Part shown: piece after piece, positions 40,707 to 48,682 of the stretch
Numbering within the stretch: position 1 is the stretch's first letter
Layout: every line of letters starts with the position of its first letter
Source of the DNA: Rhodobacter sp. Har01
GTDB taxonomy: Bacteria > Pseudomonadota > Alphaproteobacteria > Rhodobacterales > Rhodobacteraceae
Reading direction: 5' to 3'
DNA length: 64,000 nt
Assembly (NCBI RefSeq): GCF_020564565.1
Contig: NZ_JAJCTD010000001.1
Span: 1,054,001 to 1,118,000 of the forward strand
Notes under the pieces: model-generated
The model's input: only the letters and a program-made list of their open reading frames with translations
Database searches by the model: none
What the model was told of the DNA's origin: nothing
Made by a program: the position numbers and the translations under genes

Positions 40707-41570
40707 ATGACCCCCGCCGTCCACGCCTTCTTCGACGAGGCCACCAGCACCGTCACCTATCTGGTGCGCGATCCCGAAGGCAGCGCCTGCGCGGTGTTCG
40801 ATTCCGTGCTGGATTTTGATCCCGCCTCGGGCCGCACCGACACCCGATCCGCCGATGCGGTGATCGACTTCATCCGCGACGCCGGGCTGACGCTGGACTG
40901 GGTGCTGGAAACCCATGTCCATGCCGACCACCTGTCCGCCGCGCCCTACATCCAGGCCGCTCTGGGCGGCCGGATCGGCATCGGCGCGCGGATCACCGAG
41001 GTGCAGCGGACCTTCGGAAAGATCTTCAACGAGGGCACAGGGTTCCAGCGCGACGGCAGCCAGTTCGACCGGCTGTTCGCCGATGGCGACAGCCTGATGA
41101 TCGGGCAGATGCGGGCCGAGGTGCTGCACACGCCGGGCCACACGCCGGCCTGCCTGACCTATGTCATCGGCGACGCGGCCTTTGTCGGCGACACCCTGTT
41201 CATGCCCGACTTCGGCACCGCGCGGTGCGATTTTCCCGGCGGCAGCGCCGAGGCGATGTGGGACTCGATCCAGAGGATCCTGTCCCTGCCCGACGCCACC
41301 CGCATCTTCGTCGGCCACGACTACAAGGCCGAGGGCCGCGACGCCCATGCCTGGGAAACCACCGTCGGGGCGCAGAAGGCGCAGAACCGGCACATCGGCG
41401 CGGGCCGGTCGCGCGAGGCCTTCGTCGCCCTGCGCCAGGCCCGCGACGCGACGCTTGCCATGCCGCGGCTGATCCTGCCGTCGCTGCAGGTGAACATGCG
41501 CGCGGGCCGGATGCCCGAGCCGGAAGACAACGGCGTCAGCTACCTGAAGCTGCCGCTGAACAGCCTGTAG
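40707..41570 (+). CDS. MBL-fold persulfide dioxygenase-like hydrolase (Blh type)
   Basis: This is a 287-aa metallo-hydrolase. It has the ETHE1/Blh-type metal site ETHVHADHLSAAPY (HxHxDH), HTPGHTPACLTY, the Asp of GDTLFMPDFGTARCDFPGG, and a late His in VGHDYKAEGR. That pattern (one iron, 2-His-1-Asp) fits the persulfide dioxygenase branch, which oxidises glutathione persulfide in sulfide detoxification. AAGGAAAG precedes the ATG. A DUF442-type sulfurtransferase/phosphatase gene follows, as in blh loci. No BigR-like repressor gene is adjacent. Confidence 0.88.
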   Translation: MTPAVHAFFDEATSTVTYLVRDPEGSACAVFDSVLDFDPASGRTDTRSADAVIDFIRDAGLTLDWVLETHVHADHLSAAPYIQAALGGRIGIGARITEVQRTFGKIFNEGTGFQRDGSQFDRLFADGDSLMIGQMRAEVLHTPGHTPACLTYVIGDAAFVGDTLFMPDFGTARCDFPGGSAEAMWDSIQRILSLPDATRIFVGHDYKAEGRDAHAWETTVGAQKAQNRHIGAGRSREAFVALRQARDATLAMPRLILPSLQVNMRAGRMPEPEDNGVSYLKLPLNSL

Positions 41571-41639
41571 TCCCCGCTTTCGTCCGTGGCCCGGCGCGGC
41601 TAAGGTCGCAAAAGCCGAACTTGTGACAGGACGAAAGCC

Positions 41640-42080
41640 ATGGACATCCGCCCGCTGACCCCGACCTATGCCGTCTCGCCGCAGATCGAGCCTTCGGACC
41701 TGCCGGCGATCAAGGCGGCGGGCTATGTCATGGTGATCGACAACCGCCCGGACGGGGAAATCCCGCCGCACCTGCACACCGCCGAGATGCGGCGGGAAGC
41801 CGAGGCGCTGGGGCTGGTGTTCGTGGCCAATCCGGTGATCGGCGGGGCGCTCACGATGGACAATGTCGCCGCGCAGGCGCAGGCCCTGGACCGGGCGACC
41901 GGCCCGGTCTTCGCCTATTGCGCCAGCGGCAACCGCTGCGCGGTGGTCTGGGCGCTGACCCAGGCCGGCACGTGGCCCGCCGATGAGCTGATCGGCCTTT
42001 CGGCAAGGTTCGGCTACAATCTGGAGCCGCTGCGCGGCCAGATCGACGCCTTGGCAGCGGCGCGGCCGGCGCGGGCCTGA
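41640..42080 (+). CDS. TIGR01244 family sulfurtransferase/phosphatase (DUF442)
   Basis: This is a 146-aa protein of the beta-lactamase-hydrolase-like phosphatase family. It has a Cys-x5-Arg active-site loop seen as YCASGNRCAVVW, where CASGNR(C) forms the P-loop. In many bacteria this domain is fused to or encoded next to Blh and is proposed to act in persulfide or thiosulfate handling. Here it starts 70 bp after the Blh-like gene and ends at a twin-hairpin element. Confidence 0.88.
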   Translation: MDIRPLTPTYAVSPQIEPSDLPAIKAAGYVMVIDNRPDGEIPPHLHTAEMRREAEALGLVFVANPVIGGALTMDNVAAQAQALDRATGPVFAYCASGNRCAVVWALTQAGTWPADELIGLSARFGYNLEPLRGQIDALAAARPARA

Positions 42081-42095
42081 CGGGCCGGAAGACGG

Positions 42096-42140
42096 CGATT
42101 TCCGTGCGGAAATCGTGGCCGGACTTCGCGCGAAGTCCGG
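42096..42140. terminator. Twin-hairpin intergenic element, copy 1
   Basis: Two perfect hairpins lie in tandem: CGATTTCCG-TG-CGGAAATCG and CCGGACTTCG-CG-CGAAGTCCGG. They begin 16 bp after the sulfurtransferase stop and lie between convergent genes. The same pair of hairpins occurs at 59195-59240 in an equivalent position, suggesting a dispersed bidirectional terminator. Confidence 0.6.
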
Positions 42141-42157
42141 TGCCCGGCGGGCGGGGG

Positions 42158-43255
42158 TCAACCCGCGGCCAGGAAGCCCGGGCCGGGGTCGAAGCCCAGC
42201 GCCGGAAACTCCGAAACCCCCGGATCGGGGGCGGGAAAGCCGGGCGGCCCTCCGAGCATCCCACCGAGCGGCCCACCAAGCGTGCCACCGGAAGACCCAC
42301 CGAGCGCGCCGCCGGGCGGCGCGGCGGCAAAGGCGCCGGCGGCCGGCGCATCCGCGGACTGGCCGGAACCTTCGGGCTCGGCCAGGCGCACCGCGCGCAT
42401 GCCGCGGTGCTGGCCCAGATTTGCCCGCGCCATCGCGCGGCCGTCGATGCCTTCCAGGGTGATCCGGTCCAGCGCGGCATCGGGCAACGGGATCACCAGG
42501 TCGGCCGCCAGCCCCATCACCGCGCCCAGCGGCAGCGACAGCCGGGCGATCACCGCGTCCAGCGTCACCCCGGCGGCCAGCACGACATCGCTGAGCGCCT
42601 GGGCAAAGACCGGCATCCCGTCCGGGGGCTTGCCGGAATCTGCCAGATCGGCGCGCAGGCCGGTGGGCATCTGGCCGCGGCCTTCGGCCGGCAGCGCCAG
42701 CAGAACCTGGCCCTGGCGGGCGCCATCGGCCATGGTCACCTGCATGGTCAGCACGCGATAGGCGATGTCGTCCAGAAGCAGGCCCAGGGGACGGACGTCT
42801 TCCAGGAACGAGGCGTAGCGAAAGCCGCCGGCCCAGACCAGATCGGCCTCTTCGGCCAGCAGCGCCTCAAGCTCGACCAGGGCGCGGTCGATGATCGGCG
42901 TGACCATGGCGGCATCGGTGCGCGTCGGCCGGCGCGGCGCCGGCACCGCCGGCGAGACCCGGCCGATCGTCTGCATCTCGACCAGCGCGGCGGTCAGTTC
43001 CGGCGACAGCGCGATCATCCCCAGCCCGCCGGCCGGCCCGTCCAGGAGCACGATCAGCGCCCGCTCGGGCGGCAGTTCCAGCAGATCGGCCAGGCCACGC
43101 CGGGCCAGCCGCAGGCTGGTGACGGTGACCAGCAGCCCGACCGCATCGCGGGCGGCGCGGGCAAACCCCAGCCGCCAGCCGTGATCGGCGCCGGGGCAGC
43201 CCTCGGCCCCGGCGGCAGTGCCGCTGATGACCTTGCGACGCAGGATGTCATTCAT
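42158..43255 (-). CDS. Orphan FliM/FliN-like protein with SpoA domain
   Basis: This is a 365-aa protein. It shows a FliM-like middle region and a C-terminal SpoA (FliN-like) domain: ALSDVVLAAGVTLDAVIARL, then SLPLGAVMGLAADLVIPLPD. A Gly/Pro-rich low-complexity tail with GG-x-LGG repeats (about residues 310-345) follows. Flagellar switch proteins normally sit in flagellar operons. None is present here, and its partner genes are a symporter-kinase and a sulfur enzyme. A structural or regulatory role in the C-ring is inferred only by family. Confidence 0.78.
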   Translation of the reverse strand: MNDILRRKVISGTAAGAEGCPGADHGWRLGFARAARDAVGLLVTVTSLRLARRGLADLLELPPERALIVLLDGPAGGLGMIALSPELTAALVEMQTIGRVSPAVPAPRRPTRTDAAMVTPIIDRALVELEALLAEEADLVWAGGFRYASFLEDVRPLGLLLDDIAYRVLTMQVTMADGARQGQVLLALPAEGRGQMPTGLRADLADSGKPPDGMPVFAQALSDVVLAAGVTLDAVIARLSLPLGAVMGLAADLVIPLPDAALDRITLEGIDGRAMARANLGQHRGMRAVRLAEPEGSGQSADAPAAGAFAAAPPGGALGGSSGGTLGGPLGGMLGGPPGFPAPDPGVSEFPALGFDPGPGFLAAG

Positions 43256-43341
43256 GCCGCAAATCCGACCGAGGAGCCAAAGAGCCGCTGCACCGCGACC
43301 CCGGTGCGCCAGAGACTAGTCCCGTCAACCTTAGAAAAGGG

Positions 43342-46029
43342 TTAAGCGGCCTGGACTTCCAGCCGCAGCGGGATGAACACCCGGAACGCAGCGCCGCCCT
43401 GCCCCGGCAGGTAGTCGATGGTGCCACCCAGGTTGGCCACGATCTCGCGGCAGATCGCCAGGCCAAGGCCCGCGCCCTTGGCCCGCATCTCGCCCGGCAG
43501 GCGGGCGAACTTTTCGAAGATCAGCGCCTGCGCGTCCTTCGGGATGCCGCTGCCGTTGTCGACGATGTCGATGCGCACACGCCCCGCCTTGGTCTTGACC
43601 GCGATGCGGATTTCCGGCTGGACGGCGTCGCAGTATTTCCGCGCGTTCGAGATCAGGTTGATGAAGACCTGGGTCAGCCGGTCGGCATCGGTGCGCAAGA
43701 ACAGGGTCTCGGCCGCCAGGTCGCGCTGGATCGACACCCGCATCTCGGGCTTGACCTGTTCCGAGGCCTGGATCGCCCGGTCGATCATCTCGCGCAGGTT
43801 GGCCATCCCCAGCGACAGCTGCACCTTGCCGCTTTCCAGCACCGACAGGTCCAGGAGGTCATCCAGCAGCCGGGTCAGCCGGCGGGCCTCGTCCTGGATG
43901 ATGCGGCCGTTGCGGGCCACCAGCGCCGGCGGCAGGTCGCCTTCGGCCAGGATCTCGGAAAACGCCCGGATCGAGGTCATCGGGGTGCGCAACTCATGAC
44001 TGATCTGGCTCAGGAAGGCGTCCTTCTGCACCGACAGCTGGGTCAGCTTGTCGTTGGCCTCGCGCAGGGCGGTGGCGGTGCGGGCCAGTTCCTCGCGCTG
44101 GGTTTCCAGCTGGGCCGAGTATTCCATCAGCTGGGCGCTTTCGCGCGCCACCGTCATCAGGTCTTCCACCGTGACGGTGCCGCGACCGGCCAGGTTCGAG
44201 ATCATCGCATGCGCGGTGGCCGCCCCGACCGAGCCGGAAAGCCGCTGTTCCAGGTCGGACAGGAAGGCGGGTGTCGGGTCGGGCAGGATCGACTGACGCT
44301 TGCCCTGCGCCCGGGCCGCCTCTTCGAACAGGGTCTGTGCCGCCTCCTCGCCCAGGATGTTCTGCGCCATGCCCAGCAGCGCCTCGGGTTCGACATGGCC
44401 GCTGCCCCAGCCACCCGGCCCGACCGCGCCTTCGAAGACATTGACGAAGGCGGCGCCCTGCAGCCGTTCCACCGGGCCGGGGAAGGTGAGGACCGAGCCG
44501 AGGAAGAACGCGGTGGCGTTCAGGAACAGCGACCAGAACAGCGCATGGATCAGCGGGTCCATCGCCTGCGCGCCGAACAGCGCCTGCGGGCGCAGCCACG
44601 ACAGGCCCCAGGGTCCGTCGGACAACAGCGCCGCCGACAGCACCGCATCGGGGCCGAAGGACGGCAGGAACAGCGCATAGGCCCAGACCGCAAAGCCGGT
44701 CAGCAGCCCGGCCACCGCCCCAACCCGGGTGGCGCCGCGCCAGAAGATGCCGCCGATCATCGCCGGCAGGAACTGCGCCACCCCGGCAAAGGCGATCAGC
44801 CCGATTGCCGCCAGCGCCCCGGAGCCGCCGGAGACGTGGTAATAGCCGTAGCCCATCGCCAGCACGATGGCGATCGACACCCGGCGGGCATTCAGCACCA
44901 CCGCGCGCACGTCCTCGGACATCGCCCCGGTGGGCCAGAGCCGCAGCCATAGCGGCATGACGATATGGTTCGACATCATGGTGGCCAGCGCGATGGCCTC
45001 GACGATGACCATCGAGGTGGCCGATGAAAACCCGCCCAAGAAGGCCAGCATCGCCAGCCCGCCCTGACCTTCGGTCAGGGGCAGGGTCAGCACGAACATG
45101 TCGGGGTTCGATCCGGCGGGCAGCCGCTCCAGCCCGATCACCGCAATCGGCACGATGAACAGGCTCATCAGCATCAGATAGGCCGGAAAGGCCCAGCTGG
45201 CGCGGGCAAGATGGCCCTCGTCGTAGTTTTCCACCACCAGGACGTGGAACATCCGCGGCAGGCAGATCACCGCAACGGCGGCCAGCAGCAGCAGCCCGGT
45301 CCAGCGGCCGGGGCGCATTTCCCACGACGACAGCGCCGAGGCGTCGATCCGCTCCATGACGCCGGTCACCCCGCCGGCCAGGCCCCAGACCACGAAGGCG
45401 CCTACCGCCAGAAGGGCGAACAGCTTGACCACCGCCTCGACCGCGATGGCGGTGACGATGCCGTGGTGCTGTTCCTTGGCGTCAAGGTTGCGGGTGCCGA
45501 ACAGGATGGTGAACAGCGCCAGCCCCGCGGCCACCCAGATCGCCGTCGCGCCGGGCCCCAGCGGGGCCGAGCCGTCGGGGGCATGCGCCGCGAAGACGCC
45601 AAAGGACAGCACCACCGATTGCAGTTGCAGCGCGATGTAGGGCGTGGTGGTGATCACCGCCATGACGGTGACGATCACCCCCAGCAGGTTCGACTTGCCG
45701 AACCGGGCCGAGATCAGGTCGGCGATCGAGGTCACCCGGTGCTGCCGGCCGATCCGCACCAGCTTGCGCAACACCCACCACCAGCCGACAAACACCAGCG
45801 TCGGGCCGAAGTAGATGGTCAGGAACTCCAGCCCCGACCGCGCGGCATAGCCCACCGCGCCATAGAACGTCCAGGCGGTGCAGTAGATCGACAGCGACAG
45901 GGTATAGACCAGCGGGCTGCGCAACCAGCCCAACCGCCCGCGCCGGGCCCGGCGTTCGACCAGAAAGGCGACGGAAAACAGCAAGATGACGTAGGAGACG
46001 CAGGCCAGCACCAGCAGGTTGAACGGCAT
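43342..46029 (-). CDS. Sodium:solute symporter-histidine kinase fusion (CbrA-like)
   Basis: This is an 895-aa membrane protein. The first ~500 residues form an SSF transporter-like domain with about 13 hydrophobic helices. A cytoplasmic linker follows, and then a histidine kinase with the phospho-acceptor box ISHELRTPMTSIRAFSEILA, an HATPase domain (FINLISNARKYCDAV, IVDNGSGIPKDA) and no receiver domain. Such proteins couple solute transport or sensing to signalling. The downstream 92-aa membrane protein and single-domain response regulator are on the same strand in the order regulator-membrane protein-kinase, so the regulator is the probable partner. Confidence 0.9.
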   Translation of the reverse strand: MPFNLLVLACVSYVILLFSVAFLVERRARRGRLGWLRSPLVYTLSLSIYCTAWTFYGAVGYAARSGLEFLTIYFGPTLVFVGWWWVLRKLVRIGRQHRVTSIADLISARFGKSNLLGVIVTVMAVITTTPYIALQLQSVVLSFGVFAAHAPDGSAPLGPGATAIWVAAGLALFTILFGTRNLDAKEQHHGIVTAIAVEAVVKLFALLAVGAFVVWGLAGGVTGVMERIDASALSSWEMRPGRWTGLLLLAAVAVICLPRMFHVLVVENYDEGHLARASWAFPAYLMLMSLFIVPIAVIGLERLPAGSNPDMFVLTLPLTEGQGGLAMLAFLGGFSSATSMVIVEAIALATMMSNHIVMPLWLRLWPTGAMSEDVRAVVLNARRVSIAIVLAMGYGYYHVSGGSGALAAIGLIAFAGVAQFLPAMIGGIFWRGATRVGAVAGLLTGFAVWAYALFLPSFGPDAVLSAALLSDGPWGLSWLRPQALFGAQAMDPLIHALFWSLFLNATAFFLGSVLTFPGPVERLQGAAFVNVFEGAVGPGGWGSGHVEPEALLGMAQNILGEEAAQTLFEEAARAQGKRQSILPDPTPAFLSDLEQRLSGSVGAATAHAMISNLAGRGTVTVEDLMTVARESAQLMEYSAQLETQREELARTATALREANDKLTQLSVQKDAFLSQISHELRTPMTSIRAFSEILAEGDLPPALVARNGRIIQDEARRLTRLLDDLLDLSVLESGKVQLSLGMANLREMIDRAIQASEQVKPEMRVSIQRDLAAETLFLRTDADRLTQVFINLISNARKYCDAVQPEIRIAVKTKAGRVRIDIVDNGSGIPKDAQALIFEKFARLPGEMRAKGAGLGLAICREIVANLGGTIDYLPGQGGAAFRVFIPLRLEVQAA

Positions 46030-46030
46030 C

Positions 46031-46309
46031 TCAGTCCTCGTCCCCGTCGACGCTGTCGTCGCCGTCGTCGGCGTGGCGCGACAGGCCGGGGGCGAAGCCG
46101 GCGGCGACCCCGATCAGGCCAAGCCAGACCGCGAACAGATAGACCAGATCGCCTGACAACAGCCGCAGCGCGCTGCCGGGCGGCGACCACAGCAGCGGCA
46201 GCACCAGCAGAAACAGGCCGAACAGCGGCAACAGCCGCGCCGCATCGCGCAGCCGGCGGCGGCGATAGGGGATGCGCCCCAGAAACACCGGCCGGCGCGG
46301 AATTCTCAT
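46031..46309 (-). CDS. Small membrane protein between kinase and response regulator
   Basis: This is a 92-aa protein with two hydrophobic helices, a basic N-terminus (MRIPRRPVFLGRIPYRRRRL) and an acidic C-terminal tail (HADDGDDSVDGDED). GAGGGG precedes the ATG at 46309; the kinase ATG follows the stop immediately. It is probably an accessory subunit of the symporter-kinase. Similar small membrane proteins often accompany SSF-kinases. Confidence 0.7.
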   Translation of the reverse strand: MRIPRRPVFLGRIPYRRRRLRDAARLLPLFGLFLLVLPLLWSPPGSALRLLSGDLVYLFAVWLGLIGVAAGFAPGLSRHADDGDDSVDGDED

Positions 46310-46319
46310 TGCCAACCCC

Positions 46320-46691
46320 TCACCCGCGGCCCGTCAAGGCGCGCACCTCGGCCAGGATCTCGGCATTGGCAAAGGGCTTGGACATGAAGCGGTCCGCCCC
46401 CGCCCGCGCCGCGGCCTCGCGGTCGCGCGGCTGGCCCTTGGCGGTCAGCATCAGCACCGGCACCGCCGCAGTGGCCGGATCGCCGCGCAGCGCACCCAGC
46501 ACCTCCAGCCCCGAGACGTCGGGCAGCATGTGGTCCAGGATCACCAGGTCGGGCAGCAGCCTGCGCGCGGTTGCCGCCGCCTCGCGGCCGGTGGCCAGAT
46601 GGGTGACGACCCAGCCGTCGCGGGACAGGATGAAGCCGATCGCCTCGGCGATGTTCGGTTCGTCCTCGATCAGCAGCACTTGCCGGCCCAT
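46320..46691 (-). CDS. Single-domain response regulator
   Basis: This is a 123-aa receiver domain without an output domain. Conserved acidic pair EDE, phospho-acceptor Asp in LVILDHMLPDVSG, Thr in MLTAKG and Lys in MSKPF are all present. The ATG at 46691 gives the standard N-terminus GRQVLLIEDEPNIAEAI. It is the first gene of the cluster with the small membrane protein and symporter-kinase. It may act as a phosphate sink or by protein interaction. Confidence 0.88.
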   Translation of the reverse strand: MGRQVLLIEDEPNIAEAIGFILSRDGWVVTHLATGREAAATARRLLPDLVILDHMLPDVSGLEVLGALRGDPATAAVPVLMLTAKGQPRDREAAARAGADRFMSKPFANAEILAEVRALTGRG

Positions 46692-46789
46692 GCGTCGCGC
46701 GATCCCCTCCCCCAGCGTCCGGGCACGGCGCCGCCCGGAGCGCCAGTATCGGGGCAAAGCGCGCGGCTGTCAAAAGCTGCGGCGGGGCT

Positions 46790-48082
46790 TCACCTTGCGG
46801 TTTCGCCCAGGATCGAGGGTTCGCGCCGCGCCGGGCAATCGCCACGCGGGCAGATGCGGCAGGTGGTGCCGACGGCCAGCACAGGGCGGGCGGCGCGCGG
46901 GGCCGGATCGGGCAGGATCAGCATCGCCGCCAGCCGCAGTTCGGGGCCGGAAAAGCCCAGCGGCAGACGGGATTCGGCAAAGGCGAGACAGCGGAACAGG
47001 CCGCCACCGGGGCCGGGCGTGGCAACCTGCGCCTCGACCGGGGTGCCGGGGCGGCCCAGCGCGGCATAGAGCGGCCACAAAGGACAGGCCGCGCCAAAGC
47101 GCGGCAGCGCGAAGCCCTGGGCCGGCTTGCGAAACAGCAGCGTGCCCGAGGCATCGCAGGTGACCAGCCCCGCAGCCGCGCCCGGCAGCAACGCCAGCCG
47201 CCGCATCGGCGCCAGCAGGCCGCAGCCGAAGCGTGCCGCCAGCGCCGCCGGGTCGGGGCCGGTTTCCGCCAGCGCCTGGGCAAAGGCAGCCAGCGGCAAC
47301 GCCTCGGCATCCGCCGCCACCTGCACCAGGTGGGCCTGCGCCAGCGAACGCGCCGCAGCCGAGGCCAGCGCGGCGATGTCGGCCTCCAGGTCTTCGGCAC
47401 GGCCTTGCTCGACTTCGGGCAGATGCCAGCCGCGCGCGGCGAGCCAGGTCTCCACCTCATCCTGCGGCGCGGTCGCGCCGTCATCCGCCGCCGCGTCCGA
47501 GCGGTCGAGATAGGCCACCAGCGCCTCGGCCCCGGTCGCCAGGCGCTCACTGTCCTGATAGAGATTGCGGTGGAACCGGGCCTGCCAGTCGGCGGCAAGG
47601 TCGGGCGTTTCGGCCAGGATCGACGCGGTGGCCCGCACCCCGGCCAGCGCCGACAGCAACTCGTGCAGCGCCGCCGACAGGTGCGGGTCATGGCTCAGCC
47701 GGTCGTTCAGCGCCGCCACCGCGCGTTCCAGCCCGGCGGCGCGGCCGTGCAGCGCGGCGGTCAGGCCCGCCCAGCCGGGAAACCGGCCGGCGAACTCCTC
47801 CAGCCGGGCAACCTCGGCCTCGGCCCCTGGCAGCGCCGCGGCGGCCGAGCGCAGGTCGTCCAGCAGCGCTCCGGCCGAGGCCTCGGCCAGCGCCTGCGGC
47901 TCGATCCCCAGCGCGGTGGCCAGCCGTGCCAGCACCTCGGGGGTGACGTTGCGGCGGTTGTGCTCGATCAGGTTCAGATAGGACGGCGAGATGCCCGCCC
48001 GGTCCGCCAGATCGCTTTGCCGCAGGCCCGCAGCCAGCCGGCGCTCGCGCAGCCGGGTTCCGGTCAAGGCTGTCATCGGCAT
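46790..48082 (-). CDS. XRE-family regulator with DUF2083 (short-chain acyl metabolism type)
   Basis: This is a 430-aa regulator. The N-terminal Cro/CI HTH reads LRERRLAAGLRQSDLADRAG, then ISPSYLNLIEHNRRNVTPEV. The C-terminal part is the DUF2083 domain with a cysteine-rich end, CRICPRGDCPARRE. Relatives (RamB/PrpC-activator like) sense short-chain acyl-CoA metabolism or control propionate/acetate genes. A palindrome TGTCAA-ACGA-TTGACA lies 18 bp upstream of the start and is probably its autoregulatory site. Confidence 0.88.
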   Translation of the reverse strand: MPMTALTGTRLRERRLAAGLRQSDLADRAGISPSYLNLIEHNRRNVTPEVLARLATALGIEPQALAEASAGALLDDLRSAAAALPGAEAEVARLEEFAGRFPGWAGLTAALHGRAAGLERAVAALNDRLSHDPHLSAALHELLSALAGVRATASILAETPDLAADWQARFHRNLYQDSERLATGAEALVAYLDRSDAAADDGATAPQDEVETWLAARGWHLPEVEQGRAEDLEADIAALASAAARSLAQAHLVQVAADAEALPLAAFAQALAETGPDPAALAARFGCGLLAPMRRLALLPGAAAGLVTCDASGTLLFRKPAQGFALPRFGAACPLWPLYAALGRPGTPVEAQVATPGPGGGLFRCLAFAESRLPLGFSGPELRLAAMLILPDPAPRAARPVLAVGTTCRICPRGDCPARREPSILGETAR

Positions 48083-48099
48083 GGCTGGCCCCCCGCTTC

Positions 48100-48115
48100 T
48101 GTCAAACGATTGACA
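48100..48115 (-). promoter_or_regulatory. Operator-like palindrome before the XRE regulator
   Basis: TGTCAA-ACGA-TTGACA is a perfect inverted repeat, followed by another TTGACA-like half-site (ATTGACAG at 48118). It sits in the 47-bp gap between two minus-strand genes. Autorepression by the adjoining XRE protein is the simplest explanation. Confidence 0.5.
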
Positions 48116-48129
48116 AATTGACAGCGGAT

Positions 48130-48543
48130 TTACAAGCCGTCCGCCTCCATCGACGGGAAGTGCTGGCCATAGAAGGCCATCGCCCGCCAGGCACAATCCT
48201 GCAGCCCCAGGAACAAGGCGCGGTCTTCGGGTTCGGACGGGTTGGCGGTGGCGCGTGCCAGCGCCGCCCGGCCGGCGCCAAAGGCGTTGCCGGCCCGGCC
48301 GCGCCAGAATTCCACCTGTTCGTCCAGGAACCTGTCCAGCCGCGGGTCGCTGCCGCGGCGCGCCAGTTCGCCGATGCGTTCGGCCACGGCCAGACAATAG
48401 GCGGCCTCTTCCTGCGGGCCGGGCAGGCCCTGCAGGAAGGCCGAAGGTCCGGCCTTGCCGGTCTGCCAGACCAGGTAGAACAGCCCCGCCAGCCCGGCCA
48501 CCAGCACCAGCCCCGCCAGAATTGCCCGCATCTGCCTGCGCAT
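48130..48543 (-). CDS. Membrane-anchored hypothetical protein
   Basis: This is a 137-aa protein with an N-terminal transmembrane helix (MRRQMRAILAGLVLVAGLAG, then LFYLVW) and a periplasmic helical domain with two cysteines (YCLAVAERI and QDCAWRAM). An upstream in-frame ATG at 48567 is possible; 48543 gives the more typical signal-anchor start. The fold is not recognised. It is followed by the XRE gene. Confidence 0.65.
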   Translation of the reverse strand: MRRQMRAILAGLVLVAGLAGLFYLVWQTGKAGPSAFLQGLPGPQEEAAYCLAVAERIGELARRGSDPRLDRFLDEQVEFWRGRAGNAFGAGRAALARATANPSEPEDRALFLGLQDCAWRAMAFYGQHFPSMEADGL

Positions 48544-48607
48544 CGTCCCCACCGCCTTTGCCGGCATCCAAGCAGCCCCGGGTTAACAATCCCGGAACCG
48601 TCCCGCC

Positions 48608-48642
48608 AAAAACGGCACGCGCCCGGGGGACACCCGGGCGCG
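48608..48642 (-). terminator. Rho-independent terminator of the ABC-importer operon
   Basis: A 10-bp perfect stem CGCGCCCGGG / CCCGGGCGCG with a 5-base loop (48618-48642) is followed on the minus strand by TGCCGTTTTT. It closes the pyrimidine operon after the binding-protein gene. Confidence 0.75.
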
Positions 48643-48682
48643 GCAAGGTCGCCGTCAGGCGGCGGCAATCAGAACGACAGGA

